Of a stretch of DNA of 10,048 bases, positions 6,104-10,048 are shown in pieces. This stretch comes from Clostridiales bacterium. Its GTDB lineage: Bacteria; Bacillota; Clostridia; Christensenellales; JAISNN01. The stretch spans positions 1 through 10,048 of the forward strand of contig JAITOQ010000152.1 in assembly GCA_031289865.1 (NCBI GenBank), written 5' to 3'. A program made the position numbers and the translations under genes. Position 1 is the stretch's first letter; every line of letters begins with the position of its first letter. The notes under the pieces are model-generated. The model was given only the letters and a program-made list of their open reading frames with translations. It searched no databases and was not told the DNA's origin.

Positions 6104-9100
6104 TCAGTCGTCTCTGTACTTGTCGTACTCTTGTCGGGTCTCTTTTACGGATTCCGATGCAAAGCTTCTGCTCTTGTCGTAGTTTGGAGCTTTCTTTGTG
6201 TGGAGCGTGCCTTTGAATATTTTGGCGTCGACAAACTTTAAGAAGCGTTCCTTGTAGCGTTGATAGAGGAAGATTAAGATGATGACGATGACGATACCGC
6301 CGACGATAGCCGACGTGATGATTAGCCATTGGAAGTTCGGAGGAGGATCTACTGTCGGATCTGCCGGCAGTTCAAGAACAGTAGGGTCGTCAACTTTGAA
6401 GAACACCGCGGTGTCAAAGAAGTTTTTGGTGTCCTTAGTCGTGTAGTTTTTGTTTTCCGCGTCGTAGGCGGTCTTGTAGGTTTCGAGGAGGTCGTCAAAG
6501 CCCTCCGTACCCTTCGCATACTTTCTGACCGTATATTGGTCGATAGCGACAAGTCCGTACGCGCCCGCATCCGCACCGCCGAGCGCGACGTTTAACTTGA
6601 CGTCGGAGATATCGGTACTCATTGCGTTGTCTATATAGAAAGTGACTTTCACATATTTTAAGTCCGCGTCGTATCCGGAATTCTTGTTGTAATCGCACAG
6701 TACGAAAGCGTCGTCCTCAACCGTATAATAATTACCGTCTACCGTATTGATGAGCAATTCAAGTTCAATCGAGCCGATAGTGACGTAAATGCGCGCATTG
6801 TTGTTTTGAGCGAGCGCAACTGTCGTGACGTACGCGCTGATCTCATATACCGTCTTTGAGGTGAGTGTGACCGCATTTGATACATAGTGAGAGGACGTAT
6901 CGAGGTTTGTGTTGTACATGATGAGCATTGTGTCGCCCATACCGGCGAATAAGCGTTCTCTCATGTTTTCGATGGTAAGTCCCTTTAGTACCCCGATTAT
7001 ATCCTTTGTCGAGTCGTCGGTGAGGGTGATCGTTTGATCGACGAGATAAGGATTTCTGGTGGTGTCGATATCGAGTACGCCCGCGACTATGTCGTCGGAG
7101 TCGCCCTTGAGGGTCGCTATTGACGACCAACCGACGGGTGAATACAAGTGTTTCTCATAGCCGACGTTCTCTTCGGCTTCGTTTGCTGTGGTAAATATAT
7201 CGTCGCCGTATTCGTCAAAGCTGTCGGTGAGGTAGGAGAGGGCGATATAGTATGTCGGGATTTTGCCGACGCCGCTTCCGTTGGTATATTCAAATTCTTT
7301 TTTGCCGAAAATTTCTTTGTAATCCGACAAATCGGGGTCAGTGATATCGCCGATCTTAGTGATAGGGTCGATATTATTGATATAATCTACAATCGAATCA
7401 AAGAATAGGGAGGCTTTGTAGTCCTTTGTGCCGCCCGCGACGGTTTCTGTAAAGTCGGTTATCTCTGTGACGCGTGCGCCGTCGAATAGGACGGAACCCG
7501 TACCCACGCTTGTAGTCTTTTTGTCCTTTGTCCCGAACCAAAATTCGAGATTGACGCTCACGCTGTTTTGACCGACCTCGACATAAAAGACGTATTCTTT
7601 CCACTCGGTACTGTCTACGACCGCAAATTGCGTCTTGTTATCGCCCTCGGAGGAATACACCGTCGACGGAGTCTTGCTTGACGCGGAGAGGTAAATGATT
7701 GCGTTCGGGTCACCCGACAAAATGCGGGCAAAGACCGAAACGCGGTAGTATTTATTTGCGCTCAAGGACTTTGAGGAGGATTTTAAACCGTAGTGGGTTT
7801 GGTCGGGCGTAGGTGAGGAGCCGCCCAATGCGATGGTACTCATTAAGAGGAGGGAGGACGAAGCCGACGACTGAGGCAGCAAGTTGTAGCCGTCGTAAAT
7901 ATTCGCCTTTGTGAGATCGGACAATGACAAGCCGAGTGTGCCGTAATTATAATCCAAATCGATTAGTTGCTTACTGTCGTCGAGGTCGAGCTTTCCGAAA
8001 AGCACGGAATCCTTTGCGACCGTTTCGTCGCTTACCGTCCCTTCTTGGAAAGTCCACGAGGAAGGTACGCCGAGGGTGGTGAGGTATCCGTCCTCATGAA
8101 TTTTGGAGTTTTCCATATCGATGAGGTCAAATTCGCCGTTTGTGATTGAGTTTTCGGCGGGGTTGTAGGTGGTAGTGAACGAGTATTTTTTACCCGTCGT
8201 ACCCGCGGTCGCGCTGTTGTATTCTTTATACGTTATCTTAAACATACTCGGATAGACGAGGTAGGCTTTGCCTTGCGCAAGCGTTGAGGTAGTAGAATAA
8301 GTTCCGCTCCCGAACGTGATTTCAAAATCGACGTATTTTAATTCGTTGTAGCTGCCGCCGATATAGAATACAACCTCCGTCCAACCGTTGTTTAGGGTGT
8401 CGTCCGTGGTCTTTATATCCGACACGGAGTCGAGAACCGTACGCGTATACATATCGGTAGGGGCGTTAGAATCGCGAGAGTATTCGCCGGTCTTGTCTTT
8501 TTTGTAGTTGACAAGCGAAACCGTTACGCCCGCCGACGAGGTCGTCGGTACGTCGGTCTTGACCCAAATAGAAAATCTGTAGTAGGAGTATTTGAGTATT
8601 TCAAACGTCCCCGTCGGATCGCCGATACTTCCCGCTTTATTTGACGGAAAATATGTGAATACGCCCGGTACACGGGTATCGATTGCCAAAACATTGCCGC
8701 TCGTATAATCGTTTATCGTGTACGGGAGTTTTAGATCGATTCCCGCCGCCGATATCGCGCCCGCGCTGTAGTCGGTCGCATGGATATAGCTTGTTTTGTT
8801 TGAGTCGAGAATCTCATCGGGCTGTTTTAATGACCAGCCGTCGGGATTGTCTTGATTTCCGCTTGAAAAATCCCAATTGTCGACGAGGTTTTTGGTGTTG
8901 TCCATGGCAAGGGTTACATAGAGACCACGATTTTCGGGGTCGTAGGTACCGCCATTATGGTAGTTGTTGAGATTTTCGGTGACGCCCGGAGCATTTACCG
9001 GACCCGCTGTCGGGAATGTGTAGTTGACAAAGTCGCCGATGCTGCTTTGTTCTTCCATTTCCAACTTATCGACAAACATTATGCCCTTGACATGGGTGTC

Positions 9101-10048
9101 GACGTCCGCCGCGCCGCCCTCGCCTAAGTTGTAGGAGATAGTGAGGTCGGTGTAGTTAAATTGACTTGCCTCTATATAAAAGGTGTATTGGATCCATTCG
9201 CCCTCTGTCACGATACCCTTGATCTCTATATCGTATGAGCCGCTTGCGAGCTTGATTGAGCCGCCTATAGGGTCTTTGCCCGCCGCTACACGGTTTGCGT
9301 TAGCGCCGTTGTCGATAACGCGCTCATCTTCGGGCGTTAAGTCATAGCGGTTGTGAGATCCGAGTTCGGAATATTTATAGCTTGTGGTGTAGATATAGTT
9401 AAAGTGTTGATAATCGGTTTTTCCGTACGAAACGTACAGCGTCGCCGCGGTCGGGTCTTCAAGGAACTTGTCATACACCTTGATATACGACTTGTAGCGA
9501 TTGAGGAGAAGAGTCCAATTGCTGTCGTAATTAGGATTGAAGTCGTCGTTTCCGATGATGCCCACGAGATAAGTTCTTAGGTCGGTGAGTAGGGCGGTCT
9601 TTGCCGCGTTTGCATCGGCAACGCTTGCCTCGTCGGTAGCCCCCGCTTTTGTGATTAAATCGTCCCAAATAATCTTTTGATCGGCTAATTCGCTATCGGT
9701 AGCACCCGCTTTTTTGTACAACGAGAGGAGCAATTCGCCGAGAAGCTCGTTAAAGCCGTTAGTTTTTGCCGCCAAAGCACTCAATCTGCCGGATTCGGCG
9801 GTGACTAACGTAGCAAGGTCGGTTTCTTCTTGCTCCGAGATGGTATTGATAGCGGCGAGTTCTTCCGCGGTGAGATCCGCCTCTGTTTTTGGCGGGTTTG
9901 CCGCGAGATAGTCCGCAAGGTGAGCCGCAACGACGGTTGCGCGTTCGGCGGCGGTGTATTCCTTTAAGAGCCATGCGGCGAAGTTTGTCGTCGAAAGGCT
10001 GTTATCCGAACCGTTACCCGGAGCAAATTTGAGACTCTCCATTATTGC
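6104..10048 (-). CDS. Large single-pass surface protein with four beta-sandwich-like modules (partial, N-terminus outside window)
   Basis: The frame is open to the window edge; the first ATG (10040-10042) has two sense codons before it, no ribosome binding site and no signal peptide after it, so the true start lies beyond 10048. Numbering from that Met gives 1312 residues: an Ala/Glu-rich helical segment (1-165) with a repeated KAGATD motif; four related modules at about 200-335, 385-606, 631-861 and 1021-1173; a transmembrane helix at 1239-1261 (WLIITSAIVGG...); and a 51-residue charged tail (RYKERF...YDKYRDD). Modules share an aromatic followed five residues later by F-Y-I/V (W283, W554, W814, Y1130), an earlier Y-x-I/V-S strand in modules 2-4 (Y488, Y766, Y1066), and a closing Gly-hydrophobic strand, resembling galactose-binding/CBM-type jelly rolls. 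I see only one cysteine (C1116) and no catalytic motif. Probable role: binding glycans or other surface ligands (inference). There is no LPXTG, so anchoring is by the helix. Confidence 0.85.
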   Translation of the reverse strand, partial: AIMESLKFAPGNGSDNSLSTTNFAAWLLKEYTAAERATVVAAHLADYLAANPPKTEADLTAEELAAINTISEQEETDLATLVTAESGRLSALAAKTNGFNELLGELLLSLYKKAGATDSELADQKIIWDDLITKAGATDEASVADANAAKTALLTDLRTYLVGIIGNDDFNPNYDSNWTLLLNRYKSYIKVYDKFLEDPTAATLYVSYGKTDYQHFNYIYTTSYKYSELGSHNRYDLTPEDERVIDNGANANRVAAGKDPIGGSIKLASGSYDIEIKGIVTEGEWIQYTFYIEASQFNYTDLTISYNLGEGGAADVDTHVKGIMFVDKLEMEEQSSIGDFVNYTFPTAGPVNAPGVTENLNNYHNGGTYDPENRGLYVTLAMDNTKNLVDNWDFSSGNQDNPDGWSLKQPDEILDSNKTSYIHATDYSAGAISAAGIDLKLPYTINDYTSGNVLAIDTRVPGVFTYFPSNKAGSIGDPTGTFEILKYSYYRFSIWVKTDVPTTSSAGVTVSLVNYKKDKTGEYSRDSNAPTDMYTRTVLDSVSDIKTTDDTLNNGWTEVVFYIGGSYNELKYVDFEITFGSGTYSTTSTLAQGKAYLVYPSMFKITYKEYNSATAGTTGKKYSFTTTYNPAENSITNGEFDLIDMENSKIHEDGYLTTLGVPSSWTFQEGTVSDETVAKDSVLFGKLDLDDSKQLIDLDYNYGTLGLSLSDLTKANIYDGYNLLPQSSASSSLLLMSTIALGGSSPTPDQTHYGLKSSSKSLSANKYYRVSVFARILSGDPNAIIYLSASSKTPSTVYSSEGDNKTQFAVVDSTEWKEYVFYVEVGQNSVSVNLEFWFGTKDKKTTSVGTGSVLFDGARVTEITDFTETVAGGTKDYKASLFFDSIVDYINNIDPITKIGDITDPDLSDYKEIFGKKEFEYTNGSGVGKIPTYYIALSYLTDSFDEYGDDIFTTANEAEENVGYEKHLYSPVGWSSIATLKGDSDDIVAGVLDIDTTRNPYLVDQTITLTDDSTKDIIGVLKGLTIENMRERLFAGMGDTMLIMYNTNLDTSSHYVSNAVTLTSKTVYEISAYVTTVALAQNNNARIYVTIGSIELELLINTVDGNYYTVEDDAFVLCDYNKNSGYDADLKYVKVTFYIDNAMSTDISDVKLNVALGGADAGAYGLVAIDQYTVRKYAKGTEGFDDLLETYKTAYDAENKNYTTKDTKNFFDTAVFFKVDDPTVLELPADPTVDPPPNFQWLIITSAIVGGIVIVIILIFLYQRYKERFLKFVDAKIFKGTLHTKKAPNYDKSRSFASESVKETRQEYDKYRDD

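Noticed and set aside
6326..6376. Sortase (LPXTG-type) anchor in the surface protein, suggested by LPADP before the hydrophobic segment
   Set aside because: The motif is not LPXTG, and the tail after the membrane helix is 51 residues, far longer than the few basic residues of a sorting signal.
8683..8970. 95-codon + strand open frame inside the surface-protein gene
   Set aside because: It is opposite a coherent 1312-codon reading frame and its Arg/Ser/Cys-rich composition is typical of an antisense shadow.
10040..10042. ATG at the right edge as the true start of the surface protein
   Set aside because: The frame stays open through the two remaining codons to the edge, no Shine-Dalgarno sequence precedes it, and no signal peptide follows although the protein has a C-terminal membrane anchor.

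Overview
The window reads as chromosomal DNA of a Bacillota (Firmicutes), most likely an uncultured Clostridia-type gut lineage. The evidence is the smc-ftsY gene order, a short FtsY without the long acidic N-terminal domain, AAGGA/AAAGG ribosome binding sites, a sigmaA-like promoter with 17-bp spacing, and U-tract intrinsic terminators. The taxonomic call is inference from gene content and order. No rRNA, tRNA, CRISPR array, insertion sequence or phage gene is visible.

Layout: (1) 1-102, the 3' end of an unidentified + strand gene. (2) 117-872, tcdA (tRNA t6A dehydratase of the ThiF/E1-like fold), ending inside a perfect 19-bp terminator hairpin. (3) 873-1103, an intergenic stretch with a heptanucleotide array, a promoter and the smc leader. 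(4) 1104-4694, smc, complete, with a GTG start. (5) 4695-4835, a spacer with a hairpin. (6) 4836-5729, ftsY, complete. (7) 5730-6103, a convergent intergenic region holding a 163-bp gapless imperfect palindrome, a 28-bp tandem duplication, a second heptanucleotide array and a terminator for the opposite strand. (8) 6104-10048 on the - strand, a very large membrane-anchored surface protein with four related beta-sandwich-like modules, running off the right edge of the window.

How the genes relate: smc (chromosome organisation and segregation) and ftsY (SRP receptor, co-translational membrane targeting) form a conserved Firmicutes pair, probably one transcript from the promoter at 981-1009. tcdA has its own strong terminator and so belongs to the preceding unit. 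The large - strand gene is convergent and functionally unrelated: an exported, single-pass protein that would itself need a secretion signal beyond the window.

The most unusual content is non-coding. The ftsY stop codon opens an 80-bp-arm palindrome without a single indel, whose mismatches are strongly biased so that the - strand RNA would pair much better (70/80) than the + strand RNA (62/80). Arrays of GTTGAAA heptamers follow two different terminators directly, in the sense orientation of the terminated gene each time. I found no complete multi-gene novel system here.
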